NCBI GenBank assembly: GCA_003551865.1
Contig: PUNU01000120.1
Coordinates: 1-26,748, forward strand
Direction: 5' to 3'
DNA length: 26,748 nucleotides
DNA from: Syntrophomonadaceae bacterium
Lineage (GTDB): Bacteria > Bacillota_D > Dethiobacteria > DTU022
Position 1 is the stretch's first letter. Every line of letters begins with the position of its first letter. The notes beneath the pieces were generated by a model. That model was given only the letters and a program-made list of their open reading frames with translations. It made no database searches and was not told the origin of the DNA. Position numbers and translations under genes: made by a program. This document shows positions 6,747 to 14,705 of this stretch, piece by piece.

Positions 6747-8180
6747 GTGGATCTGAAAAAGATGAACGCCTGCCGGACGGCGGAAGCAGTAAGCCGGGGA
6801 GAGCTATCCGCCCGGCGGCTGATCGAAGAGACCCTTGAGCACTGCGCCGCTTTAAACGATAAGCTGAATACATTTATAAATATTGCCGGTAGTGAAGCAC
6901 TGGAGCAGGCCGCCGCCGTCGACGAAAAAGTAAAAAGCGGTAAGAAACTGCCCCTGGCCGGGGTGCCCCTGGCGGTTAAGGATGATTTTAGCTGCAGCAC
7001 ACTGCCGACCAGTTTTGGCTCGCCCTCATTTAAAAAATATTATTCTCCTCATAATGCATCCGCGGTGGAGAAGCTGCTGGACGCCGGGGCGGTGGTAATC
7101 GGAAAGACCAACCTCGACGATATGAGCATGGGTTCGACCACCGCCACCTCTCATGAAGGACCGGCCCGTAATCCCTGGTCTTTAGATCTTTTGGCCGGCA
7201 GTGCCGGATCCGCCGCCCTGGCTGCGGGCCAATGCCTGCTGGCCCTGGAAAGCGACAGCGGAGGAGCCCTGCGCCATGGGGCTTCGCACTGCGGAGTATT
7301 CGGCCTGCGCCCGACAACAGGTCGGGTATCGCGCTTCGGCCTGAACTTTTTCAGCAGTTCTTTCGGCCAGGTGGGGATTGCTGCTGTTTCAGGAGAAGAC
7401 CTCCGGACCGCGCTTTCGCTTATAACCGGTTTTGATGAGCGCGATGCTTCCACTGCGGTTTACAGGGATTATTCCTCCAGCCCGGTTGCTCCTCAAAATG
7501 AAGGGAGCCCCACCCTGGGGTATCCCGCTTCGGTTATCGACATGCTCGATGCCGGCCGGCAGGAAATTTTTGAGCAAATACGCGGGAAATTTGCCGGGGA
7601 GGGTTTCGAGGTCGAAGAACTGGAGCTGTCCCTGCTGTCTGAAGCCCTGCGGGCCTATTATATTATCGCTTACGCCGAGTCTTCATCCAACCTCTCAAGA
7701 TTTGACGGTATCCGCTTTGGTGAAGCCGCCCATGCCGATAATTTGGACGAACTGTATTTTAAAACACGGGGCGGCACTTTTGGCCGCGAGGCCCGCCGGC
7801 GCAGTGTTTTTGGCACTTATTTACTGAGCAAGGGCAGTTTTGAAACCTATTACCGACAGGCGCTCAAGGTGTGGAGCCTGGTCAGGCAGGAGTTTGCCGC
7901 CGTTTTCGAACAGTGTGATTACCTGCTCCTTCCGGCGGTTCATGAAAGGCCCGGCCGCGCAGATGAAGACGGCGATTTCTTGAATTTATACGAAAAAGAT
8001 ATCTTTTCTGCTCCGGTGAGCATGGCCGGCCTGCCCGCTCTCTGCCTGCCTGCCGGGCAGGTTGAAAATATCCCGATCGGTTTTCAGCTGATCGGGCGGT
8101 CTTTCAGCGAAGAACGGTTAATCGAGGCCGGTACGAAAATTGTGCCGGAAATCCAGTATCCGTCGGGCGGGGCCTGCTAA
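6747..8180 (+). CDS. gatA: Glu-tRNA(Gln) amidotransferase subunit A, catalytic serine lost
   Basis: A 477-residue amidase-signature protein, normal in length, between gatC and gatB. The GatA fold is clear: GVPLAVKDD (catalytic Lys78), IGKTNLDDMSMGS, NPW at 142-144, CGVFGLRPTTGRVSR-GL, YLLSKGSF and SMAGLPALCLPAG. Key catalytic positions are altered. The nucleophile motif DTGGS is D-S-G-G-A (170-174), putting Ala where the nucleophilic Ser must be. The Gly/Ser-rich loop holding the cis-Ser, normally GGSSGGS, is shortened to AGSAGS (150-155). STE after MGS is STT. Glutamine hydrolysis in the usual way should be impossible. The frame is intact with an AGGAGG-like site (6735-6740), so it appears to be maintained. 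It may be a structural subunit using free ammonia or another glutaminase, or part of a second gatCAB set. Confidence 0.88.
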   Translation: MDLKKMNACRTAEAVSRGELSARRLIEETLEHCAALNDKLNTFINIAGSEALEQAAAVDEKVKSGKKLPLAGVPLAVKDDFSCSTLPTSFGSPSFKKYYSPHNASAVEKLLDAGAVVIGKTNLDDMSMGSTTATSHEGPARNPWSLDLLAGSAGSAALAAGQCLLALESDSGGALRHGASHCGVFGLRPTTGRVSRFGLNFFSSSFGQVGIAAVSGEDLRTALSLITGFDERDASTAVYRDYSSSPVAPQNEGSPTLGYPASVIDMLDAGRQEIFEQIRGKFAGEGFEVEELELSLLSEALRAYYIIAYAESSSNLSRFDGIRFGEAAHADNLDELYFKTRGGTFGREARRRSVFGTYLLSKGSFETYYRQALKVWSLVRQEFAAVFEQCDYLLLPAVHERPGRADEDGDFLNLYEKDIFSAPVSMAGLPALCLPAGQVENIPIGFQLIGRSFSEERLIEAGTKIVPEIQYPSGGAC

Positions 8181-8195
8181 GGGAGGAAGGTATAG

Positions 8196-9629
8196 ATGGA
8201 ACATGAAGTAATAATCGGCCTGGAAGTACATGTAGAGCTGTTCACGGAGAGCAAGCTGTTTTGCTCCTGTCCCAACCGGTTTGTCCCCGAACCGAATGTC
8301 AATACCTGTCCGGTGTGCCTGGGATTTCCGGGAACCATGCCCAGGCTGAACGGCTTTGCCTTAAGCCAATCCCTGACCGCTGCTCTGGCCCTGAACTGTG
8401 AGATTGCCCTGCTCAGCTATTTTGACCGCAAAAACTACTTCTATCCAGATATTCCCAAGGGCTACCAGATTTCACAGTATTACGTGCCCCTGGGCAGCAA
8501 CGGCTTCCTGGATATCGAAGATGACAGCGGAGAAATTAAAAAAGTGGGCGTCGGGCGGGTGCACATGGAAGAAGACGCCGGTAAACTTGTTCATTCCGCT
8601 TCCGGTGATTACTCGATGGTCGATTATAACCGGGCCGGAGTGCCGCTAATTGAAATTGTCAGTGAACCGGATCTGCGTTCGCCCGGAGAAGCGCGGCGCT
8701 ACCTCGAAAAGCTTAAAAGTGTTTTACAGTATGCCGGTGTTTCCGACTGCAAGATGGAAGAAGGCAGCCTGCGCTGTGACGCCAATATATCACTGCGGCC
8801 CAGGGGGAGTGAAACTTTTGGCAGCAAGACCGAGCTAAAAAACATGAATTCTTTTAAGGCAGTGGAAAAATCGCTGGAACACGAGATCAAGAGGCAGGAA
8901 GAAATCCTGAACAGGGGCGAAGAAGTAATAACTCAGACCCTGCGCTGGGAGGAAAGCAGGCAGGAAACAGTAGTAATGCGCGGTAAACTGGAAGCGCACG
9001 ACTATCGCTGTTTTACCGATCCCGAACTGCCCCTGGTTGAACTTACGGCTGAAGAAGTGGAAAAGCTCCGCGCCGATCTCCCTGAGATGGCCGAAGAAAA
9101 AGCGGCCCGTTTTGTTGATGATTACGGCATTCCCCGGTACGACGCCGGGGTGCTGACTGCTTCAAAGTGCATGGCCGATTATTTTGAATCCTGCCTGGAG
9201 CTTTACAACAACCCCAAGGTGGTCAGCAACTGGGTTATGGGTGAATTTTCGGCCTTGTTAAATGAGGCCGGGTTGGAAGCCGACCGGTGCTCATTTAAGC
9301 CCAAGGATATGGCCGAGCTGCTAAAAATGATAGATGAACAGCTGATCAGCGGCAAGATAGCCAAAGAAGTCCTGGAAAAAGCATTTGACAGCGGTAAACC
9401 GCCGCGGCAGGTAGTGGAAGAAGAAGGCCTGACGCAGATCTCCGATCAATCCGAACTGGAAGAGATCGTGGAGCAGGTAATCAGCGAAAATCCGGACAGC
9501 GTGGAAAGCTACCGCGGTGGTAAAACCAAAGCCCTGGGCCATCTCGTCGGGCAGGTAATGAAGGCGACAAAAGGCAAGGCCAATCCCCAGCTGGTCAACG
9601 AGCTGATCCTTAAAAAAATTGATGAATGA
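8196..9629 (+). CDS. gatB: Asp/Glu-tRNA amidotransferase subunit B
   Basis: A 477-residue GatB of normal length. The catalytic kinase/transamidase domain shows GLEVHVEL, CPVCLGFPG, RKNYFYPDIPKGYQISQ, RVHMEEDAGK, DYNRAGVPLIEIVSEPD and MEEGSLRCDANIS. Zinc ligands include Cys in FCSC near 27-29 and the CPVC pair. The C-terminal Yqey/tail domain (about 330-477) ends with the tRNA-binding helices, including GKTKALGHLVGQVMK. It phosphorylates the carboxylate of Glu-tRNA(Gln) or Asp-tRNA(Asn) and transfers ammonia. Unlike GatA, its active-site residues look intact. One unusual spot is MRGKLEAHDYRCF, where most homologues have KEEAHDYRYF. Ribosome site GGGAGGAAGG (8181-8190), 15 bases after gatA. Confidence 0.96.
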   Translation: MEHEVIIGLEVHVELFTESKLFCSCPNRFVPEPNVNTCPVCLGFPGTMPRLNGFALSQSLTAALALNCEIALLSYFDRKNYFYPDIPKGYQISQYYVPLGSNGFLDIEDDSGEIKKVGVGRVHMEEDAGKLVHSASGDYSMVDYNRAGVPLIEIVSEPDLRSPGEARRYLEKLKSVLQYAGVSDCKMEEGSLRCDANISLRPRGSETFGSKTELKNMNSFKAVEKSLEHEIKRQEEILNRGEEVITQTLRWEESRQETVVMRGKLEAHDYRCFTDPELPLVELTAEEVEKLRADLPEMAEEKAARFVDDYGIPRYDAGVLTASKCMADYFESCLELYNNPKVVSNWVMGEFSALLNEAGLEADRCSFKPKDMAELLKMIDEQLISGKIAKEVLEKAFDSGKPPRQVVEEEGLTQISDQSELEEIVEQVISENPDSVESYRGGKTKALGHLVGQVMKATKGKANPQLVNELILKKIDE

Positions 9630-10067
9630 TGGCTTGGCAGGTACACCGTGTCAGCTTCTATACCAGGCATAATGGAAGTGCCGGCCCGGCGAGAGTTGGA
9701 AAACTTGGGGTTTAACCTCAGGAGGCGAGAGAAGCTTCTCCGCCTCACAAGCTTAAGGGTTATTGTCCCGGGAACGGACCGAAGATGCAAATCAGTATGC
9801 CTGTAACCGGCGAAATGTTTTTTCACCGCCGCGGCTCAGGCCCTCATACCGTAACCCGCGGGGGTGGGCCGGCCTACGGCGCGCTTTACATGGAGCGCCG
9901 GGGCATCTGCCGGTCACAGCTTAAGCTTATAAAAAGCGGAGAGGCCGAAAAATAATAGCTGTAGATTTGGGAAGGCGGGAAACCACGGATGCAAACCAGG
10001 GGTTGACACGCCCTTCCCTATCAGCCGACCGGGCATTAGGGCTAAACGGTTACCGCAGGCCGCCGCT
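9630..10067. other. convergent intergenic region with long-range pairing; possible structured RNA
   Basis: A 438-bp stretch between gatB and serC, which face each other. No supported ORF. A local hairpin occupies 9722-9746 (GAGGCG/CGCCTC around the palindrome GAGAAGCTTCTC). A longer pairing joins 9734-9743 with 9936-9945 (ten pairs, one G-U) and 9749-9756 with 9921-9928 (AAGCTTAA with TTAAGCTT). Further hairpins: CGGCGC...GCGCCG near 9888-9900, and GGGAAGGCG (9970-9978) with CGCCCTTCCC (10009-10018). The word GATGCAAA occurs at 9784 and 9989 in similar settings. No known riboswitch, tRNA, tmRNA, SRP or RNase P signature was recognised. It may be an untranslated RNA, a degenerate mobile element or an unusual double terminator. 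Confidence 0.4.
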
Positions 10068-11189
10068 TTAACCGGTAATTTCGTGATAGGCCCAGTCAAG
10101 CCAATGCATGGCCAGGGACAGGTCTTCTTTTTCCACTGTCGCTCCGCACCAAAACCGCAGGCCCTTCGGGGCTTCCCGGTAAGAAGTGATATCGTAGGCC
10201 ACCGCTTCGGCTTCCAGCAGTTTGACCAGCTGATCGACCAGTTCGGCTTCCAGCTCTAAAGTCAAACAGACACTGGTGTTGGAACGGGTTTTTGGATCAA
10301 CGGCCAGAAAATCCAGCCACTCGTGATCTTTCACAAAACCTTCTATTACCTGCAGGTTTTCTTCACTGCGCCTGATTAAGGCGGGCAAACCGCCGATTTC
10401 TTCGGCCCACGCCAGGGTGTCAAGGTAGTCTTCGACACAGAGCATCGAAGGGGTATTGATCGTCGAGCCCTGGAAGATATCGTCCATGAGCCTGTTTCCT
10501 TTTTTTAGACGGAAAATTTTCGGCAAGGGCCGGGGCGGGCTGTAGCTTTCAATACGTTCCACCGCGCGGGGTGAAAGGACCAGCATGCCCTGGCCAGCTT
10601 CGCCGCCCAGGACTTTTTGCCAGGAAAAAGTGATCGCATCAAGCTTGTTCCAGGGCATTTCCATGGCGAAGACTGCCGATGTGGCGTCGCAAAGAACAAG
10701 CCCTTCACGATTGGCGGGGATAAAAGTGCCGTCCGGTATTTTTACCCCGCTGGTGGTGCCGTTCCAGGTAAGTACGACATCATTTTTGAAGTTGATCCGG
10801 TCCAGGTCGGGCAGGTATCCGTAATCGGCGGAAATAATATTTGCATCGGGGATCATAAGCTGTTCCCGGATGTCATCGGCCCAGGTTTTGCCGAAAGATT
10901 CGTAGTAAACTGCATCGACTCCCTTTTCGCCCAGCAGGTTCCACATGGCCATTTCGAAGGCTCCTGTATCCGAAGCCGGAACAATGCCCAGCAGGTAATC
11001 TGCGGGAAGGTTGAGGATTTCCCTGGTCTTAACTATGGCTTCTTTTAAGCGGGCTTTACCGACGCTGCTGCGGTGAGAGCGTCCGAGGGGAGCATCTTTT
11101 AGAGCTTCCAGCTTGTAACCGGGACGCTTGGCGCAGGGGCCGGAAGAAAAAAAAGGCCGGGCCGGTTTTACTTGGGGCCTTTCAGGCAT
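10068..11189 (-). CDS. serC: phosphoserine aminotransferase (SerC, methanosarcinal/alphaproteobacterial type)
   Basis: A 373-residue PLP-dependent fold-type I aminotransferase converting 3-phosphohydroxypyruvate and glutamate to phosphoserine and 2-oxoglutarate. Conserved blocks are [11 protein letters not shown] (14-24), [49 protein letters not shown] and [14 protein letters not shown], with Lys192 forming the internal aldimine. Then come [21 protein letters not shown] and [14 protein letters not shown]. These mark the TIGR01365-type SerC known from alphaproteobacteria and methanogens rather than the common E. coli/Bacillus type. GGAGG (about 11199-11203) precedes the ATG. No serA or serB lies beside it. 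It is divergent from the zinc operon and has its own promoter. Confidence 0.92.
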   Translation of the reverse strand: MPERPQVKPARPFFSSGPCAKRPGYKLEALKDAPLGRSHRSSVGKARLKEAIVKTREILNLPADYLLGIVPASDTGAFEMAMWNLLGEKGVDAVYYESFGKTWADDIREQLMIPDANIISADYGYLPDLDRINFKNDVVLTWNGTTSGVKIPDGTFIPANREGLVLCDATSAVFAMEMPWNKLDAITFSWQKVLGGEAGQGMLVLSPRAVERIESYSPPRPLPKIFRLKKGNRLMDDIFQGSTINTPSMLCVEDYLDTLAWAEEIGGLPALIRRSEENLQVIEGFVKDHEWLDFLAVDPKTRSNTSVCLTLELEAELVDQLVKLLEAEAVAYDITSYREAPKGLRFWCGATVEKEDLSLAMHWLDWAYHEITG

Positions 11190-11233
11190 AAACTAAATCC
11201 TCCATTCCTCTCCTGGATCATCAATTTACTGTA

Positions 11234-11262
11234 ATAATATAACAGCAGCGGTTTTAAGTAAA
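11234..11262 (-). promoter_or_regulatory. probable serC promoter
   Basis: On the minus strand TTTACT (11262-11257) and TATTAT (11239-11234) are separated by 17 bases, giving a leader of roughly 40 bases before the serC ATG. Confidence 0.45.
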
Positions 11263-11271
11263 GATATTTTT

Positions 11272-11286
11272 AACCGAATATCGGTT
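11272..11286. promoter_or_regulatory. dyad AACCGA-ATA-TCGGTT in the divergent region
   Basis: A perfect 6-3-6 palindrome located just upstream of the serC -35 box and 17 bases before the znuA-side -35. Position suggests an operator; the cognate protein is unknown. Confidence 0.4.
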
Positions 11287-11302
11287 TTTGTGTTCACAAT
11301 AA

Positions 11303-11333
11303 TTGCATCTTAGTGCAGGTAGTATGTTATAAT
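11303..11333 (+). promoter_or_regulatory. probable znu operon promoter
   Basis: An extended -10, TGTTATAAT (11325-11333), with TTGCAT (11303-11308) as -35 at 19-base spacing. It would give a leader of about 260 bases carrying the palindrome and the MITE-like element. Confidence 0.5.
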
Positions 11334-11403
11334 AAGAGCACTAATTGAAAACTTTTATCAATAAGAAAAGTCAAAAAGCAGGAGCAGCTAAAAACGGACG
11401 CAC

Positions 11404-11424
11404 AATTGATTACCGTAATCAATT
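11404..11424. promoter_or_regulatory. Fur-family-type palindrome (putative Zur operator)
   Basis: AATTGATTAC and GTAATCAATT flank a single C, a perfect 10-1-10 palindrome containing the 7-1-7 form TGATTAC-C-GTAATCA typical of Fur/Zur/PerR boxes. It lies between the promoter and znuA in an operon that itself encodes a Fur-family protein. It differs in half-site order from the Bacillus Zur box, so assignment is by context. Confidence 0.5.
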
Positions 11425-11574
11425 AACACTACAGCGCAACTTTAGACTACATCATTGCCCGCTATGCCATAGGGGCCGGTTCCATCGTTTTTCCTTCGGC
11501 TTTCGCTGCGCTCAGGGACGCTCGAACTTTCCCCATGGTACCGCCAATTCCCGGATATTGCGCTGTAGTATTAA
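11422..11574. repeat. MITE-like inverted-repeat element in the znuA leader
   Basis: ACTACAGCGCAA (11428-11439) and its exact complement TTGCGCTGTAGT (11558-11569) bound a 142-bp segment. ATTAA occurs on both sides (11422-11426 and 11570-11574), resembling a 5-bp target duplication with one extra base on the left. No gene is inside; small hairpins such as CTATG-C-CATAG are. It separates the promoter and palindrome from znuA. Confidence 0.5.
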
Positions 11575-11598
11575 AACCAATTGGGAGGGATAACGGGG

Positions 11599-12567
11599 AT
11601 GCGTAAAGTGCTTGTGCTTTCATTATGCCTGTTAATTCCGTTTATTTTTCTTGCCTGTGCAGCTCCCGGAAGTGACCCCGCAGGGGGCGACTCGGAAATT
11701 AATGTTGTAACCACGATCTATCCCCTGGCCGACATTGCCGGTCAACTCGGCGGTGATATGGTTAATGCACGGCACCTTTTACCTGCCGGGGCCAGCCCCC
11801 ATACTCATGAGCCGACAGTGGAGCAGGCCAGGCTGATAGATGAAGCCGACCTTTTTATTTACATCGGCGCAGGTTTGGACGATTGGGCCGTGAAACTGGC
11901 CGAGGCGGCGGAACCCGGGCCGGTCATGCTCGATCTCTCTAAAGAGGTCGATTTGATTGAAGCGGCTCCCCACCGTCCCCTGGTCGAAGAAGGCGAAGAA
12001 ATAAATGGCCACAACGGCCATGACTGTCAAGCACATGACCATGATCACGGGCCGGTCGATCCCCACTTTTGGCTTGATCCGGTCCTGGTGCGTGAATTTG
12101 TTTGCCCGGCTGTCCATGAAAAGCTGGTCACCATGGCACCGGGCGAAGAGGATTATTTCGACAACAACCTGGAGCAGTATAGGGGGGAGCTTTCCGCTCT
12201 GGACAAAGAAATAAGGCAGACGGCGGCTGCTTTTTCCCGGGATAGGTTTATCGCATTTCATTCCGCCTGGCAGTACTTTGCCCGGCGATACGGTTTGCAG
12301 GAAGTTGCCGTTATAGCCGAATTCCCCGGTCAGGAGCCCTCCGCCGGCTGGATAGCAGAGTTAAGCGGCCTGGTTGAAGAGGAAAACATCGGCGCCATAT
12401 TCACCGAACCCCAGTTTTCCCCCGACCTGGCCGAAAGGGTGGCTGAAGAAAGCGGCAGTAAAGTACTGGTGCTCGATCCCATCGGCGGGGAAAACATTTC
12501 CGGCCGGGACTCGTATTTAGCGTTGATGCGGTATAACCTGGAGATTTTTCAAAAAGCCCTGGAGTGA
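11599..12567 (+). CDS. znuA: zinc ABC transporter substrate-binding lipoprotein
   Basis: A 322-residue cluster 9 (TroA-like) binding protein. The signal peptide ends at FLAC with Cys20 as the lipid anchor, so it is tethered outside the membrane and feeds ZnuB. Predicted metal ligands are His68 (PHTHEP), His156 (DPHFWLDP), His221 (FHSAW) and an acidic residue in FTEPQFSPD. A His/Asp-rich loop with HNGHDCQAHDHDHG (138-151) is characteristic of zinc rather than manganese binders. The ATG at 11599 is used with GGGAGGG (11583-11589), not the in-frame TTG at 11581. First gene of znuA-znuC-znuB-fur; 29 bases to znuC. Confidence 0.94.
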   Translation: MRKVLVLSLCLLIPFIFLACAAPGSDPAGGDSEINVVTTIYPLADIAGQLGGDMVNARHLLPAGASPHTHEPTVEQARLIDEADLFIYIGAGLDDWAVKLAEAAEPGPVMLDLSKEVDLIEAAPHRPLVEEGEEINGHNGHDCQAHDHDHGPVDPHFWLDPVLVREFVCPAVHEKLVTMAPGEEDYFDNNLEQYRGELSALDKEIRQTAAAFSRDRFIAFHSAWQYFARRYGLQEVAVIAEFPGQEPSAGWIAELSGLVEEENIGAIFTEPQFSPDLAERVAEESGSKVLVLDPIGGENISGRDSYLALMRYNLEIFQKALE

Positions 12568-12596
12568 TGAATCCAGGGGATAGGGAGGCGTGACAG

Positions 12597-13361
12597 TTGA
12601 TTGCCCCAATCAGGGTGGAAAGCCTGGCAGTTAAGCTGGGAAACCGGGAGGTCCTTGAAGGAATTACCTTTGAGGTGAAAACCGGCGAACTGACCGGTAT
12701 AATTGGCCCCAACGGTGCCGGCAAAACTACACTTTTACGGGCTATTCTCGGCCTGCTGCCGATTGAGCGGGGGGAGCTGTCCGTCCTGGGAGTTTCCCGG
12801 GATAATTTACATCAAATAAGAGCGCAGGTAGGTTACATGCCCCAGCGCCAGTCTTTTGAGCGGCGTTTTCCCCTCTTGGTGGCCGACGTGGTGGCTACCG
12901 GGCTGCTGACCCCGCAAACATTGCTGCGCCGTTTGGCCGGCGGACAGGAAAAAGTTATCAACGCTTTGCGCGAAGTTGATATGGAGCACTTTGCCGCCAG
13001 GCCTTTCCAGGATCTTTCCGGCGGGGAACAACAGCGTGTTTTACTGGCCCGGTCCCTGGTGCGCAGACCGAGCTTGCTTTTGCTCGATGAGCCGACGGCA
13101 GGGCTGGATTTTCCGGCACAAAAAAGCTTTATCGATCTTCTGCAGGAGCTGAAATTAAAAGAGGACCTGACTGTGGTCCTCGTTTCGCACGACCTGATTT
13201 CAGTGGCCCCGGCGGCCGATCAACTGGTCTGTATTAACCGGGCCATGCATATCCACGGCCATCCCGCGGATGTTTTGCGCAGCCCCCACCTTGATGAGGC
13301 TTACCGCTGCCAGTTTGATTTCCTGGCCGACGTTGATAAAATAACGGGGTGCCGTAAATGA
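12597..13361 (+). CDS. znuC: zinc ABC transporter ATP-binding protein
   Basis: A 254-residue ABC ATPase that powers ZnuB. Motifs in order: Walker A GPNGAGKTT (37-45), Q-loop MPQRQ (about 81-85), signature LSGGEQQR (140-147), Walker B LLLLDEP (160-166) and H-loop His198 (SHD). The start is TTG at 12597, set by GGGAGG (12583-12588) eight bases upstream, since no ATG fits. Its final codons overlap the ATG of znuB by four bases (ATGA), indicating translational coupling. Confidence 0.94.
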   Translation: MIAPIRVESLAVKLGNREVLEGITFEVKTGELTGIIGPNGAGKTTLLRAILGLLPIERGELSVLGVSRDNLHQIRAQVGYMPQRQSFERRFPLLVADVVATGLLTPQTLLRRLAGGQEKVINALREVDMEHFAARPFQDLSGGEQQRVLLARSLVRRPSLLLLDEPTAGLDFPAQKSFIDLLQELKLKEDLTVVLVSHDLISVAPAADQLVCINRAMHIHGHPADVLRSPHLDEAYRCQFDFLADVDKITGCRK

Positions 13362-14182
13362 GCGAGATACTGTCTTTCGGTTTCATGCAGAGAGCTTTAA
13401 TGGCCGCTTTGCTGGTCGGAACTCTTTGTTCCTTGCTTTCATTTTTTATTGTCTTAAAGCGGCTTTCCTTTTTAGGCGCCGGCATTTCGCATACGGCCCT
13501 GGGGGGGATAGCTCTCGGATTGGTCGGCGGCATCAATCCGGTTCTTACGGGCAGTATTTTTGCCGTAGGTATGGCCATGAGCACCGGCTACATCAGCCGC
13601 ATCGGTAAAATCAGTGAAGACGCGGTGATCGGAATATTTTATGCTTCCGGCATGGCCCTGGGGATAGCCTTGATCAGCACTTTCAGGGGTTATTACCCGG
13701 AGCTTTTTACCCTGCTTTTCGGCAATATTCTTGCAGTCAGCTCCAGCGATCTTTGGCTAATGGGCCTGGTGCTGGCGGTAATTACGCTTTTTATAGTGTC
13801 TTTCTTCAAAGAACTGCTGGCGATCTGTTTTGATGAGGAAATGGCCGAAGCGGCCGGACTCCCGGTTGGACCTCTCTACATGGGCCTGTTGGCGGCGATG
13901 GGCCTGACGGTAATGGTTTCCATCCAGCTGGTGGGGGCGGTCCTGGTGGCAGCCCTGGTAGTTATTCCCGGGGCGGCGGCCTACCGGCTGAGTAATAATT
14001 ACCGGCTTATGCTGGTCCTGTCACTGCTTATCGGTTTATTCGGCAGTATTGGCGGTCTGTTTGTATCTTACTTTTACCCGGTCCCTCCCGGAGCGGCTAT
14101 TGTTTTGATCCTGGCTGTAATTTTTGCCGCTGTTCAGGCTGCTGTTTATATCCCGGCCAAACTGCGCCGCAGGGCGGCCTAA
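13358..14182 (+). CDS. znuB: zinc ABC transporter permease
   Basis: A 274-residue ABC-3 family permease with about eight transmembrane helices. Family features include RLSFLGAGISHTALGGIALG near the N-terminus, the DEDAV-like ISEDAVIGIFYASGMALG, and QLVGAVLVAALVVIPGAAAY towards the end. It forms the membrane channel that receives zinc from ZnuA. The ATG overlaps the znuC stop. The preceding genes and the following Fur-family gene support zinc as substrate; manganese or iron would be the alternative. Confidence 0.94.
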   Translation: MSEILSFGFMQRALMAALLVGTLCSLLSFFIVLKRLSFLGAGISHTALGGIALGLVGGINPVLTGSIFAVGMAMSTGYISRIGKISEDAVIGIFYASGMALGIALISTFRGYYPELFTLLFGNILAVSSSDLWLMGLVLAVITLFIVSFFKELLAICFDEEMAEAAGLPVGPLYMGLLAAMGLTVMVSIQLVGAVLVAALVVIPGAAAYRLSNNYRLMLVLSLLIGLFGSIGGLFVSYFYPVPPGAAIVLILAVIFAAVQAAVYIPAKLRRRAA

Positions 14183-14216
14183 ATCCCGGCGTTATTTTTA
14201 TGGAGGGATGAGCGCT

Positions 14217-14705
14217 TTGCAATCAAAAGCTGAAGAAATATTCCTGGAAACAGCGAAAGAAAGACTGCGCCGCCGGGGCTGCAGGCTTACCGGCCCTCGC
14301 CTTGCCATCCTGCGGTTTTTGCTCAGGGAAAACGGCCACCTTGATATGCAGGAAATTTTCCACGGCACCCGGGCCGAACATCCCGGCATCGGCATGGCGA
14401 CAATATATCGGACTATTGATCTGTTTTTGGAAGTAGGCGTAATCAGTGCCCTCAGCTTAAAGGGCAGCCGTGTCCGTTACGAAGTAAACTGGCCTGAAAA
14501 TCATCACCATCACCTGATCTGCACCGGGTGCGGGCAGGTCATCGAGTTCGGCAGCTGCAGCTTTCCCCTGATAGCCGGGGAAATAGAGAAAGTGACCCGT
14601 TTTAAGATTCATGAGCATGAACTGGAAGCTTACGGCCACTGTCCCCAGTGCGCGGCGGAAGGCAGAAGCGGTTTAAAGGCGGATCATTCCACGGAGAATA
14701 CATAA
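14217..14705 (+). CDS. zur: Fur-family metal regulator, probably Zur
   Basis: A 162-residue Fur protein: winged helix with RLTGPRLAIL and GMATIYRTIDLFLEVGVI, a His-rich HHHH(LIC) at 96-99 with CTGC (102-105), and CPQC (142-145) for the structural zinc. The ATG at 14208 touches its own GGAGGG (14202-14207), leaving no spacing. TTG 14217, nine bases beyond, is the better start, and homology supports either. As last gene of the zinc-uptake operon it probably represses that operon through the palindrome at 11404-11424 when zinc is sufficient; PerR or Fur function cannot be excluded by sequence alone. Its 3' end overlaps fakA on the other strand by 22 bases. Confidence 0.87.
   Translation: MQSKAEEIFLETAKERLRRRGCRLTGPRLAILRFLLRENGHLDMQEIFHGTRAEHPGIGMATIYRTIDLFLEVGVISALSLKGSRVRYEVNWPENHHHHLICTGCGQVIEFGSCSFPLIAGEIEKVTRFKIHEHELEAYGHCPQCAAEGRSGLKADHSTENT

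Noticed and set aside
9509..9826. Minus-strand ORF of 105 residues after gatB
   Set aside because: Overlaps the gatB end, low-complexity basic composition, no ribosome site.
9969..10065. c-di-GMP-I (GEMM) or cobalamin riboswitch
   Set aside because: Fragments such as GATGCAAA and GGTTACCG recall GEMM, but helix order and the flanking genes do not fit, and it lies downstream of both genes.
11345..11593. 82-residue ORF in the znuA leader
   Set aside because: It spans the inverted-repeat element, has no credible ribosome site or homology, and overlaps the znuA ribosome site region.
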